Shown: in pieces, positions 39,401 through 41,660 of the stretch | How positions within the stretch are numbered: the first letter of the stretch is position 1 | Layout: every line of letters starts with the position of its first letter | NCBI GenBank assembly: GCA_013400115.1 | Contig: VXBP01004033.1 | Location: forward strand, 1 to 64,000 | Reading direction: 5' to 3' | Length of the DNA stretch: 64,000 nt | From: Rhinopomastus cyanomelas | Taxonomy: Eukaryota > Chordata > Aves > Bucerotiformes > Rhinopomastidae | Translations under genes and position numbers: made by a program | The notes under the pieces: model-generated | What the model saw: the letters and a program-made list of their open reading frames with translations, nothing else | Databases searched by the model: none | What the model was told of the DNA's origin: nothing

Positions 39401-39959
39401 ACCAGTTTCACTTATATTGGAATTGTGGCTCATAGAAGCCCTCATAAGCTTTTTAAGCACTTGAGCTTTTGCTAAGGGCTGGAATTACTCAGGCAGAACC
39501 GAAATGACCATTCAAGCTTCTCTGGTATGTTTTTGGTTGGGATTTTGGTTTTGTTTTTCCCCTAGGCATTTACACACATTTCATTGACATTTCCTCAGAG
39601 TAGAGATTTCTCACTGTGCCAGTATTATATCTACTCACTGTGTGCATAATGGACAATAGCTTTGATGCTAAGCAGTTGTGACACGTTTTTCTTACAACTA
39701 TTAGTGACCCAAAGATTACAGATCTCACTTAAAGTAGCCAGTGCGTGTCGAGATTTGAACGTTTGGACTAAATAGTTGTAGGAGCATCTTACAGAAGAAA
39801 TCTGCAGATTTCATGCTTTAATTTTCTTTCTTTCAATATGCTCCTTCACAGAGGATTTGCCGTGCCATCCAGGAAGCCCAGGCAGCAAGAAGACAACAAA
39901 AGCTGATGAAGAGAGCCTCATCTTCCCTCAGAGTTGGCAGCCGCAGGCACTTTTTGTAG
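434..39959 (+). CDS. VPS13C: VPS13C, C-terminal ~60% (47 exons, stop included)
   Basis: Bridge-like lipid-transfer protein. The family is known to move phospholipids between the ER and late endosomes/lysosomes or lipid droplets; loss of human VPS13C causes early-onset parkinsonism. What I see: 47 exons with GT-AG borders and consistent phases, 6,846 nt, 2,281 codons plus TAG. In window-protein numbering: residues 1-927 beta-rich RBG groove; 928-1637 VAB/SHR-BD; 1638-1734 WWE-like; 1906-2108 ATG2_C/DH-like helices; 2147-2281 PH-like. Many stretches match my recollection of human VPS13C (LDKLYVCAS, SFFEHFHISP, RPTGGI, IHEDGIIRPY) rather than VPS13A, whose tail segment reads differently. The N-terminal chorein domain lies upstream of the window. 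Two 3' ends are possible (33,685 or 38,097 onward). No exon contains a frameshift or internal stop, so the gene appears intact. Confidence 0.95.
644..723 (+). CDS. VPS13C: VPS13C exon W2 (RBG groove)
   Basis: Encodes ..SKGDPLCIVSSSSETDEH.. and ends ..KMEYVK, the VPS13 'EYxK' motif preceding a D-x-GPDF stretch in the next exon. Phase 1 in, phase 0 out. The acceptor is good (TTTATCTGCAG), but the donor AAG|GTTTTA is weak beyond the GT. Confidence 0.8.
905..1098 (+). mobile_element. CR1 LINE fragment with an assembly N
   Basis: Starts GGGGACTTGGGGGTCCTGGT (CR1 ORF2 C-terminal coding) and jumps at the N (1,047) straight to the 3' end GGTCCCTTCCGATCC plus three tail repeats ATTCTATG. Several hundred bases of a normal CR1 are missing at the N. 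Confidence 0.85.
1400..1459 (+). CDS. VPS13C: VPS13C exon W3 (RBG groove)
   Basis: Twenty codons, ADIDGPDFVTTY..KQNIN, phase 0/0. Flanked by a pyrimidine-rich acceptor and a GTAAGT donor. The GPDF followed by a hydrophilic turn is a recurring VPS13-family signature. Confidence 0.9.
1726..1810. repeat. 16-bp tandem repeat, ~5.3 copies
   Basis: Five perfect copies of GATCTAGTGACTGTGG plus a partial sixth, in the intron between VPS13C exons W3 and W4. Perfect identity points to recent expansion. Confidence 0.97.
1958..2123 (+). CDS. VPS13C: VPS13C exon W4 (RBG groove)
   Basis: Starts VIFSQLHIVLHTEALL, the conserved VPS13 'LHTEALL' beta-strand element, then a charged, probably disordered linker (..DLKPQMKERDKG..). 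Phase 0 in, 1 out; donor CCAG|GTAAGG. Confidence 0.92.
2763..2879 (+). CDS. VPS13C: VPS13C exon W5 (RBG groove)
   Basis: Encodes ..ELKLTAKLNTFSIAVSD.. followed by RIAHIRIRG. These are alternating hydrophobic residues typical of the lipid-lined beta groove. Phase 1/1. Confidence 0.92.
3383..3486 (+). CDS. VPS13C: VPS13C exon W6 (RBG groove)
   Basis: Encodes GMDAAVAMKPKKIKV..LEDIVITNVDPKTIHKK. The 'DPKTIHKK' end matches VPS13C as I recall it. Phase 1 in, 0 out. Confidence 0.93.
3874..4041 (+). CDS. VPS13C: VPS13C exon W7 (RBG groove)
   Basis: Fifty-six codons in phase 0/0. Contains EVFRFHMSLYPDAT and GCIQIIYLHKFFMSLL, a very conserved VPS13 motif (x-YLHKF). Confidence 0.95.
4470..4774 (+). 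CDS. VPS13C: VPS13C exon W8 (RBG groove)
   Basis: Starts NFLNDFRTAQEAL, then a helical segment and the strand pair LDVYLKAPVIVVP-like (DVYLKAPVIVVPES). It ends LTHLKLSR. Phase 0 in, 2 out. Confidence 0.95.
5146..5290 (+). CDS. VPS13C: VPS13C exon W9 (RBG groove)
   Basis: Encodes CIISTDPQPDSEILCPVSL..VQRNLAATWYHETP..GIKGDLKPMK. The 'RNLAATWYH' block is diagnostic of VPS13A/C. Phase 2 in, 0 out. Confidence 0.93.
5418..5580 (-). mobile_element. CR1 LINE internal fragment
   Basis: Antisense CR1 segment (ATTTATAGACATTAATGAGG; CTCAGCCTCTCCTCATAAG). The ATTAATGAGGTC(T)CC motif is repeated locally, as if by slippage. No 3' tail is present, so the copy is truncated at both ends. Confidence 0.75.
5775..5931 (+). 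CDS. VPS13C: VPS13C exon W10 (RBG groove)
   Basis: Encodes IALSEDDLTVVMKILFENLG, then an acidic, low-complexity linker ending at E|G. Phase 0 in, 1 out. The linker is the poorly conserved part of the protein. Confidence 0.92.
6401..6608 (-). mobile_element. CR1 LINE, 3' end
   Basis: Antisense copy running CACAGAATCACAGAATGTTA (tail), GGAAGGGACTTAGGAAGATC, GCAGGATCACCTAGATCAAG, to CACTGTGAAGAAGTTCC. In the intron between W10 and W11. Confidence 0.9.
6767..6894 (+). CDS. VPS13C: VPS13C exon W11 (RBG groove)
   Basis: Encodes a variable stretch, then NFNFNFESLAVTLYNSD, the start of the next RBG repeat. Phase 1 in, 0 out. Confidence 0.93.
7872..8041 (+). CDS. VPS13C: VPS13C exon W12 (RBG groove)
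   Basis: Encodes LRLGELQLHLMVSSGKIF and KLKACTLDDLREGIQ, a strongly VPS13-like block. Phase 0 in, 2 out. The preceding intron (6,895-7,871) shows no recognisable repeat. Confidence 0.95.
8596..8834 (+). CDS. VPS13C: VPS13C exon W13 (RBG groove)
   Basis: Encodes MIDKKDDTKESSMIDVRYKQ and LDKLYVCASMEFLLAVADFF, nearly identical to VPS13C as recalled. A Ser/Thr-rich linker follows. Phase 2 in, 1 out. Confidence 0.96.
9543..9772 (+). CDS. VPS13C: VPS13C exon W14 (RBG groove)
   Basis: Encodes VRPNMTVKAVIMDPEIVFVA, LTKADAPALKVSFQC and FKVLACAFLKEKQGK. Phase 1 in, 0 out. Confidence 0.96.
10039..10131 (+). CDS. VPS13C: VPS13C exon W15 (RBG groove)
   Basis: Thirty-one codons, VLRPCSLAMENMVHVSGLQT.. 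to EELTVK. Phase 0/0. Confidence 0.94.
10670..11035 (+). CDS. VPS13C: VPS13C exon W16 (RBG groove)
   Basis: A 122-codon exon in phase 0/0. Contains ISPIILNTVMTITAALKP, ENLWQVKPIDQCNAWFLGVD and LECGLGHRTVPLLLVES. Confidence 0.96.
11214..11409 (-). mobile_element. CR1 LINE ORF2 C-terminal fragment with an assembly N
   Basis: On the minus strand it reads NWAEKNLMSYNKSKCRVLHL then DLGVLVDNKMTMSQQ, the C-terminal part of CR1 ORF2. A single N sits at 11,224. In the intron between W16 and W17. Confidence 0.88.
11604..11705 (-). mobile_element. decayed CR1 3' end (other subfamily)
   Basis: ATCATAGACTCACAGAATTG followed by GTAGGTTGGAAAAGACCTTC resembles the antisense 3' end of an older CR1 subfamily. 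Confidence 0.65.
12138..12254 (+). mobile_element. CR1 LINE 3' end
   Basis: TGATGTGTTCCTGTGCGACT ... GGACTAGATGGTCTTTCGAG ... GTGATTCTGTGATT tail. Short 5'-truncated copy in the intron before W17. Confidence 0.88.
12576..12665 (+). CDS. VPS13C: VPS13C exon W17 (RBG groove)
   Basis: Thirty codons, IHYYNEAYAVWEPLIERIEG.. to KRWSLKLE. 'YYNExxAVWEPLIE' is a core VPS13 motif. Phase 0/0. Confidence 0.96.
13104..13259 (+). CDS. VPS13C: VPS13C exon W18
   Basis: Encodes MKTNPVQDRSLMPGDDF..INISSKDTMNITISKCC..FSNLAK. The ATG is internal, not a start. Last RBG strands before the VAB region. Phase 0/0. Confidence 0.95.
14265..14523 (+). CDS. VPS13C: VPS13C exon W19 (start of VAB region)
   Basis: Encodes AFSEGTASTFDYSFKETAPF then VKNALGVPLKM, where 'V+NxxGxPL' opens the adaptor-binding beta-sandwich. 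Phase 0 in, 1 out. A linker (14,524-14,873) follows with no repeat seen. Confidence 0.94.
14874..15040 (+). CDS. VPS13C: VPS13C exon W20 (VAB)
   Basis: Encodes EVVNIPVAKAGRRLYKI, CIIVQIDAIEGNKVITVRSP. The 'IPxxxxGRRxY' and '+VITVRSPLQ' blocks are VPS13 hallmarks. Phase 1 in, 0 out. Confidence 0.96.
15522..15643 (+). CDS. VPS13C: VPS13C exon W21 (VAB)
   Basis: Encodes IKNHFSIPFMVYKLSG.. and PIGISKPEEEFHVPLHSYR. Phase 0 in, 2 out. The correct frame is recognisable only from the splice phases, because longer ORFs overlap it in other frames. Confidence 0.95.
15848..16142 (+). CDS. VPS13C: VPS13C exon W22 (VAB)
   Basis: Encodes CHLYVRPTGKLEG, then ..AWREELHRSNEVKCLLQCPA, and ends VLTVRNLLPYSLRYLLE, the conserved 'RNLLPY' motif. 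Phase 2 in, 0 out. Confidence 0.96.
16818..17285 (-). mobile_element. old antisense CR1, interrupted, abutting VPS13C exon W23
   Basis: Antisense CR1 coding blocks such as GTGTGGGACCATGTCAAAGG, CTTTACAGAAATCCTGGTAA, CATGCTGGCTGTCCCCAGAC and GTGAGGCTGACAGTTTGGTG. The copy is well diverged and split by a short sense CR1 tail (16,939-16,986). Its right end lies only about 30 bases before exon W23. Confidence 0.75.
16933..16992 (+). mobile_element. nested CR1 3' tail inside older CR1
   Basis: About 48 bp of a younger CR1 3' end (TGATCTTTCGAGGTCCCTTC ... ATTCTGTGATTCTATG) flanked by ATTAGA on both sides (16,933-16,938 and 16,987-16,992). Part of the left hexamer could belong to CR1 itself, so the target-site duplication is not certain. 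Confidence 0.75.
17317..17706 (+). CDS. VPS13C: VPS13C exon W23 (VAB core)
   Basis: A 130-codon exon, the largest here. It begins GTAEAHELTEGSAADVFHSR and contains RRIGSRMILSVFSPYWLINK and EDTHVKHPADYRDIVLFSF. The PYWLINK(T/x) motif is the SHR-BD signature shared by all VPS13 proteins. Upstream intron sequence in the same frame stays open (see findings). Confidence 0.97.
17935..18039 (+). CDS. VPS13C: VPS13C exon W24 (VAB)
   Basis: Encodes IQLCISTSTWSSSFSLDTVG and ends ..NHMDYL. Phase 0/0. 'SxWSxxFSLDxVG' is a family motif. Confidence 0.96.
18738..18902 (+). CDS. VPS13C: VPS13C exon W25 (VAB)
   Basis: Encodes VGVSIKMSSFNLSRIVTFTP, YTIANKSSLELEVGEIGP. Phase 0/0. Confidence 0.97.
19240..19368 (+). 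CDS. VPS13C: VPS13C exon W26 (VAB)
   Basis: Encodes CLPFWPENSSGELCVRVVGY and ..DNGTLLKLEEM. Phase 0/0. The LPFWP motif is conserved in the family. The following intron (19,369-20,523) shows no recognisable repeat. Confidence 0.96.
20524..20657 (+). CDS. VPS13C: VPS13C exon W27 (VAB)
   Basis: Encodes NSGLLVDVNVSEHSTLISFS and APALIVNHTSWDSLRYKQR. 'LIxNHTxWD' is an SHR-BD repeat opener. Phase 0 in, 2 out. Confidence 0.95.
21012..21138 (+). CDS. VPS13C: VPS13C exon W28 (VAB)
   Basis: Encodes GLEEEMELKAGEVCLFAWTD and TRKLTWSYSQNFGEHDLLK. Phase 2 in, 0 out. The next intron (21,139-22,287) holds no repeat I recognise. Confidence 0.96.
22288..22523 (+). CDS. VPS13C: VPS13C exon W29 (end of VAB)
   Basis: Encodes NTQIHWVSFLDGRQRVLLFT, DDVALVSKARQAEELEQPD and LGLSLVNNESRREISYIGI. 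Phase 0 in, 2 out. Confidence 0.97.
22855..23005 (+). CDS. VPS13C: VPS13C exon W30 (WWE-like)
   Basis: Encodes SGVVWELKRKHKWKPFNQKQ, LLEQAYQKY, and ends ..WHKLDSNTE. The W-x-x-K-x-x-x-x-W-x-P-F ... LLExAY spacing resembles the first half of a WWE domain. Phase 2 in, 0 out. Confidence 0.94.
23569..23709 (+). CDS. VPS13C: VPS13C exon W31 (WWE-like, second half)
   Basis: Encodes VNFSKVPMEMRLPVRCNIRR and GIQVEFKQSPHQRSLRAQLY. The M..-x(n)-R-R-x-x-V/I arrangement is compatible with the closing half of a WWE domain. Phase 0/0. Confidence 0.95.
24285..24352 (+). mobile_element. relic CR1 3' end
   Basis: Weak match: GGGACTGATGAGCTCAAAGG then TTTCTTCCAACCAAAGATAC resembles the last 60 bp of an old CR1. 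Confidence 0.4.
24574..24655 (+). CDS. VPS13C: VPS13C exon W32
   Basis: Encodes VDNQLPGSMFPVVFHPVAPP then KSVALDS. The 'DNQLPG' motif is shared across VPS13. Phase 0 in, 1 out. Confidence 0.97.
24769..24838 (+). CDS. VPS13C: VPS13C exon W33
   Basis: Encodes EPKPFVDISVITRFNEYSKV LQF in two runs. The intron before it is only 113 bp. Phase 1 in, 2 out. Confidence 0.96.
25291..25402 (+). CDS. VPS13C: VPS13C exon W34
   Basis: Encodes YFMVLIQEMALKVDQGFLGA, then ..FTPSTDPEAERQR. The conserved 'YFxVLIQEM' strand continues the last RBG unit. Phase 2 in, 0 out. Confidence 0.96.
26055..26168 (+). CDS. VPS13C: VPS13C exon W35
   Basis: Encodes SELIQEDVDALNTELMESSL and SFFEHFHISPIK, the hallmark 'FEHFHISP(I/V)K' of VPS13A/C. 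Phase 0/0. The following 1.5-kb intron has a weak CR1-tail relic only. Confidence 0.97.
26215..26282 (+). mobile_element. relic CR1 3' end
   Basis: AGTTGGACTTGATCTTAAAT then GTCTTTTCCAGCCAAAACAA resembles an old CR1 terminus (TTGGACTTGATGATCTT..). Low certainty. Confidence 0.45.
27658..27794 (+). CDS. VPS13C: VPS13C exon W36
   Basis: Encodes LHLSLSLSSGGEASEKGEEM and LLLKSIGATLTDVDDLIFK. This is the last beta element before the ATG2_C-like helical region. Phase 0 in, 2 out. Confidence 0.97.
28058..28139 (+). CDS. VPS13C: VPS13C exon W37 (ATG2_C/DH-like start)
   Basis: Encodes LAYFEIKYQFYKRDQLMKRV, then IRHYSEQ. 'FEx+YQFY+RDQL' leads into the helices that bind lipid droplets in the family. 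Phase 2 in, 0 out. Confidence 0.97.
28430..28543 (+). CDS. VPS13C: VPS13C exon W38 (ATG2_C)
   Basis: Encodes FLKQMYVLVLGLDVLGNPFG then LIRGLSEGVEAFFYEPFQ. The 'GLDxLGNPxGL' motif is shared by all VPS13 proteins and ATG2. Phase 0/0. Confidence 0.98.
28631..28706 (+). CDS. VPS13C: VPS13C exon W39 (ATG2_C)
   Basis: Encodes GAVQGPEEFAEGFVIGVRSL, LGHTV. The intron before it is only 87 bp, the shortest in the window. Phase 0 in, 1 out. Confidence 0.98.
29343..29506 (+). CDS. VPS13C: VPS13C exon W40 (ATG2_C)
   Basis: Encodes GGAAGVVSRITGSVGKGLAA, then a +/- rich stretch and DFGDSLAKGGKGLLR. The glycine-rich amphipathic helix is typical of the membrane-binding region. Phase 1 in, 0 out. Confidence 0.98.
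29995..30040 (+). CDS. VPS13C: VPS13C exon W41 (ATG2_C)
   Basis: A 46-nt exon encoding GVVGGMSGIITKPIE, a family motif (G-V-x-G-x-x-G-I-x-x-K-P-x-E-G). Phase 0 in, 1 out. Confidence 0.98.
30483..30957 (+). mobile_element. young CR1 LINE 3' half with open ORF2 tail
   Basis: About 475 bp in the intron between W41 and W42, sense. One frame stays open for 150 codons (30,429-30,881) and reads through the CR1 ORF2 C-terminus (VQRRATRMMKEVEHLPYEER, LFSLERRRLRGDLINVHKYM, GNRLP-type end VTEHWNRLPRGVVESPSLEM). The intact frame implies a recent copy. No independent gene; it lacks the endonuclease and RT. Confidence 0.9.
31464..31587 (+). CDS. VPS13C: VPS13C exon W42 (ATG2_C)
   Basis: Encodes GAKREGAAGFFKGMGKGLVG then AVARPTGGILDMASSTFQGI. 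This is one of the most conserved stretches of VPS13. Phase 1 in, 2 out. Confidence 0.98.
32248..32362 (+). CDS. VPS13C: VPS13C exon W43 (branch point of alternative 3' ends)
   Basis: Encodes VAESTEEVSNLRPPRVIHED then GIIRPYNRVEAEGYDLFE. 'RLIHEDGIIRPY'-type sequence is what I recall for VPS13C, and it separates this gene from VPS13A. Phase 2 in, 0 out. It can splice to 33,685 or 38,097, both phase 0. Confidence 0.98.
32423..32955 (-). mobile_element. older antisense CR1 fragment
   Basis: Antisense CR1 coding segment: CCACCAGCACCCCTATGTCC, GCCCAGATGCAGGACTCTGC, CCCTCTGGATGGCCTTCTGT, AACACTGGTCCCAGTACGGA. Frames are broken, so it is older than the copy at 30.5 kb. In the intron after W43. Confidence 0.85.
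33685..33699 (+). CDS. VPS13C: alternative short terminal exon of VPS13C (QELE-stop)
   Basis: Acceptor TCCGCAG followed by CAA GAA CTG GAA TAA, in phase 0 with the exon ending at 32,362. It adds only Q-E-L-E after ..YDLFE and ends the protein before the PH-like domain. Human VPS13C has A and B C-terminal variants, and I recall a B tail beginning QELE; that recollection is the main support. Downstream AATAAA motifs at 33,834 and 34,434 could serve this 3' UTR. Confidence 0.65.
   Translation, partial: QELE
33700..34460 (+). other. VPS13C: possible 3' UTR of the short VPS13C isoform
   Basis: A/T-rich sequence after the alternative stop, with AATAAA at 33,834-33,839 and 34,434-34,439. The second lies in a TATATA-rich tract. 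Which one is used cannot be told from sequence alone. Confidence 0.35.
34461..37564. other. VPS13C large intron, no recognisable element
   Basis: Part of the 5.7-kb intron between W43 and W44. A/T-rich on the left, ordinary composition on the right. Small ORFs here show no similarity I recognise. Confidence 0.6.
37565..37850 (+). mobile_element. decayed avian endogenous retrovirus fragment (ERVL-type 3' region)
   Basis: A recognisable avian ERV noncoding stretch: GCCCACTACACGCTGACTGA then TGCCCAGCCAG, a GCTGAGCATGATGTCA block, and CTCAGCAACAGCTAAAACAT before CAGTGTGTTAGCAATGC. Assigned by recollection of the element; many substitutions, no open frame, no LTR ends visible. Lies in the large intron between W43 and W44. 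Confidence 0.6.
38097..38188 (+). CDS. VPS13C: VPS13C exon W44 (PH-like domain start)
   Basis: Encodes KLNISKLENERYQCHCALPR then GRRANLIITN. Phase 0 in, 2 out. A competing acceptor TTTTTACAG at 38,066 would add 30 nt in frame without a stop (SQNYFVFLLQ), so a small isoform difference is possible. Confidence 0.93.
38421..38544 (+). CDS. VPS13C: VPS13C exon W45 (PH-like)
   Basis: Encodes RVIYVKEVEILGHLTTDWNY and LFEDFTGSPSYEANVLKLRV. 'TNRRVxxxKEVEILG...W' is the conserved strand set of the C-terminal PH-like domain. Phase 2 in, 0 out. Confidence 0.95.
38770..38853 (+). CDS. VPS13C: VPS13C exon W46 (PH-like)
   Basis: Encodes DHGMFQRKDSAGHECVKTVQ then LQDAAIAQ. Phase 0/0. Confidence 0.93.
39058..39122 (+). 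mobile_element. short CR1 3' end
   Basis: GGTTGCACTGGATGATCTTT, AAGGTCTTTTCCAACCTCAT, ACTGTGATACTGTGAT tail; a 5'-truncated CR1 of the 'GTGATACTGTGA' tail type. In the last intron. Confidence 0.75.
39852..39959 (+). CDS. VPS13C: VPS13C last exon W47 with stop
   Basis: Encodes RICRAIQEAQAARRQQKLMK, then a Ser/Arg-rich tail ending RHFL and TAG at 39,957-39,959. The helix 'AIQEAQxxRxQQKLMK' closes the PH-like domain. The last dozen residues differ from the human tail as I recall it. Confidence 0.94.
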   Translation, partial: RICRAIQEAQAARRQQKLMKRASSSLRVGSRRHFL

Positions 39960-40615
39960 GAAGCTGCACCAGCTTGTAGAACTAAGGGTTTCATTGTTCA
40001 GAGTACTCTTTAAAGGTTTCAGCTTCTGCTAAAATATCTTCTCACTTAGAAAGTCTTCTGCTCTTCTTCACATCAGGAATTCTTCTGGATGGACTCTAAA
40101 GTGGTTATCTGATTTGCACTTAAAGTTTATAGTTTACAGAGGAATTGTAGTACAAGTAGTTATGTTTTCCAAAATATCAAGACTGTTTTAGGGAGCATCC
40201 TTTTTGAATTGAGGAAGATGTGTACACAGTTTCCTCTCTGCCTACTTAGTTACAGAAAGTGCTGCACGGGAGCAGGGTAGGAATGAATGTGTGAAAGAAG
40301 CAGGCAGAGCTGGTGGATTCTGTAAATCTACTCTTAATCTGTACCTGTGAGCTCACTGAAACTAGAAAGCTGAAGGTGTTGGACACTAAGCTGCCAAATG
40401 CACAACTCTGAGAACATCTGGAGACGTGGGTTTATTGCTGTTTGTGTACATGCATCTCTCAATCTTGTTTGCTCCAATGGAAAAAATGCCAGACAAGCTT
40501 TAATTCTCCGTTGTCACGTGTTTTCTGCAAAGGTCTGGAAAAACTTCAAGTGATGTTACATGTATTTTGAGCCCATGTTTTAAAAAAAGACAATAAATTT
40601 TTATATGCAATTTTT
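39960..40615 (+). other. VPS13C: VPS13C 3' UTR
   Basis: Runs from the stop to just past the AATAAA at 40,592-40,597, which lies in an A/T-rich context 14-20 bases before a T-rich tract. No repeat seen inside. The exact cleavage site is not visible. Confidence 0.75.
40592..40597 (+). terminator. VPS13C: poly(A) signal of VPS13C long isoform
   Basis: Canonical AATAAA about 630 nt after the stop codon, followed by a T-rich stretch (TTTTTTTAC). Confidence 0.8.
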
Positions 40616-41115
40616 TTACTACGATTTTAAATGCTGTTTCTAAAATGCAGGAGGTGCTGTTGGTTTGCCAACTTGCACTAAATGAAAAGATTTGAGTCCT
40701 GTGGTACTGCAGCAGAGCTTTTTACAGCCCAGCAGTTCCTTCATCATTGTTTCAGGCACGTAAAGGGGTAGTTGTGTGAGTACTGCCTCATAACTGATAC
40801 TTGAAATTAGGTTTCATTTCAGTTTACACTCAGTGCATGTTTAGATAGTACCACGTGCCTGTTTTGAGGTGGAGAATTGGAGCTGAAAACCCTTCTGAGG
40901 ACACGTTTCTGACTCCCAGTCTTTGTCTTGATTCAATGCTGTACTAACTAATTTTCATTTGTGAACTTTCTGGCTTGAATTGTAGAGTAGAATTGGAACT
41001 GGTAGATGGCACTGAAAGTGGCAGCTGAAGAAATCACGAATGACCTCCTTCACCACTTGGGTTAAGCACTCAAGAGGACATGAAAGATCACTTGCTAAGG
41101 AATTCCATTTCACAC

Positions 41116-41318
41116 TGTCACAGAATCACAGGACATTCAGGATTGGAAGGGACCGTGAAAGATCCTCCTGCCAGAGCAGGATAAAATACAAGCAGAGATC
41201 CATTTTAGCTGAACCTAGCAATTCAACTTCTTGCAGCAAGATACACTGTCCTGCATGGGGCTCAAACCCACAGCCCTGGAACTGAGGCTCCTGTACTTCA
41301 CCAACTGAGCCAGCCACA
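41116..41318 (-). mobile_element. tRNA-headed SINE with CR1-type tail
   Basis: On the minus strand the element starts with a tRNA-like head: TGGCTCAGTTGG (A box) and GGTTTGAGCCC (B box), 41,315 down to about 41,255. A unique body follows, then a CR1 3' end (GGTCCCTTCCAATCCTGAAT, TGTGATTCTGTGAC). This is the layout of avian SINEs such as TguSINE1, which borrow the CR1 3' end for mobilisation. Assignment to that named family is not proven. Confidence 0.65.
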
Positions 41319-41604
41319 TTTTGCTGACCTGAAAATAAGGTGTTGAGAGCTAGCAGGTTTCCAGTGCACTTCCTAGGCTTTCCTCAGATGTTCCATTTTA
41401 CCATGTGTCTGTCTGCCTTTGCTCTCATTTTACATTCAGCTGCAAACAGTACCCAGGCTTTGCTCTCTGACTTGGACAAATTTCTTGCTCTGTTCCCTTT
41501 CTGCTTTTCAACTGGTGTATCTGGCTCTGGGGAAGTTAGGGAGCAATGAGGGTCTGTTGTCTAATCCCTAAGAATATGCCCAGTATAGGAGCAACTTCAG
41601 AATT

Positions 41605-41660
41605 AGATTAGACCTTGTTGTGGCCTTTCAGTATCTGAAGGGGGCCTACAAAGANGAGTG
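41605..41660 (+). mobile_element. CR1 fragment ending at an assembly N
   Basis: AGACCTTGTTGTGGCCTTTC then AGTATCTGAAGGGGGCCTAC is CR1 sense sequence. It stops at the N (41,655), after which only a tail-like GATTGTATGATTC remains. Confidence 0.65.

Noticed and set aside
434..39959. VPS13A (chorein) as the identity of the gene
   Set aside because: Sequence around the IHEDGIIRPY stretch, the MIDKKDD block and the C-terminal QQKLMK tail fit VPS13C better as I recall both proteins; the WWE-like segment also favours VPS13C.
41255..41318. Functional tRNA gene on the minus strand
   Set aside because: A and B boxes are present, but the acceptor stem does not close and the sequence runs directly into a CR1-type tail, so it is a SINE head.
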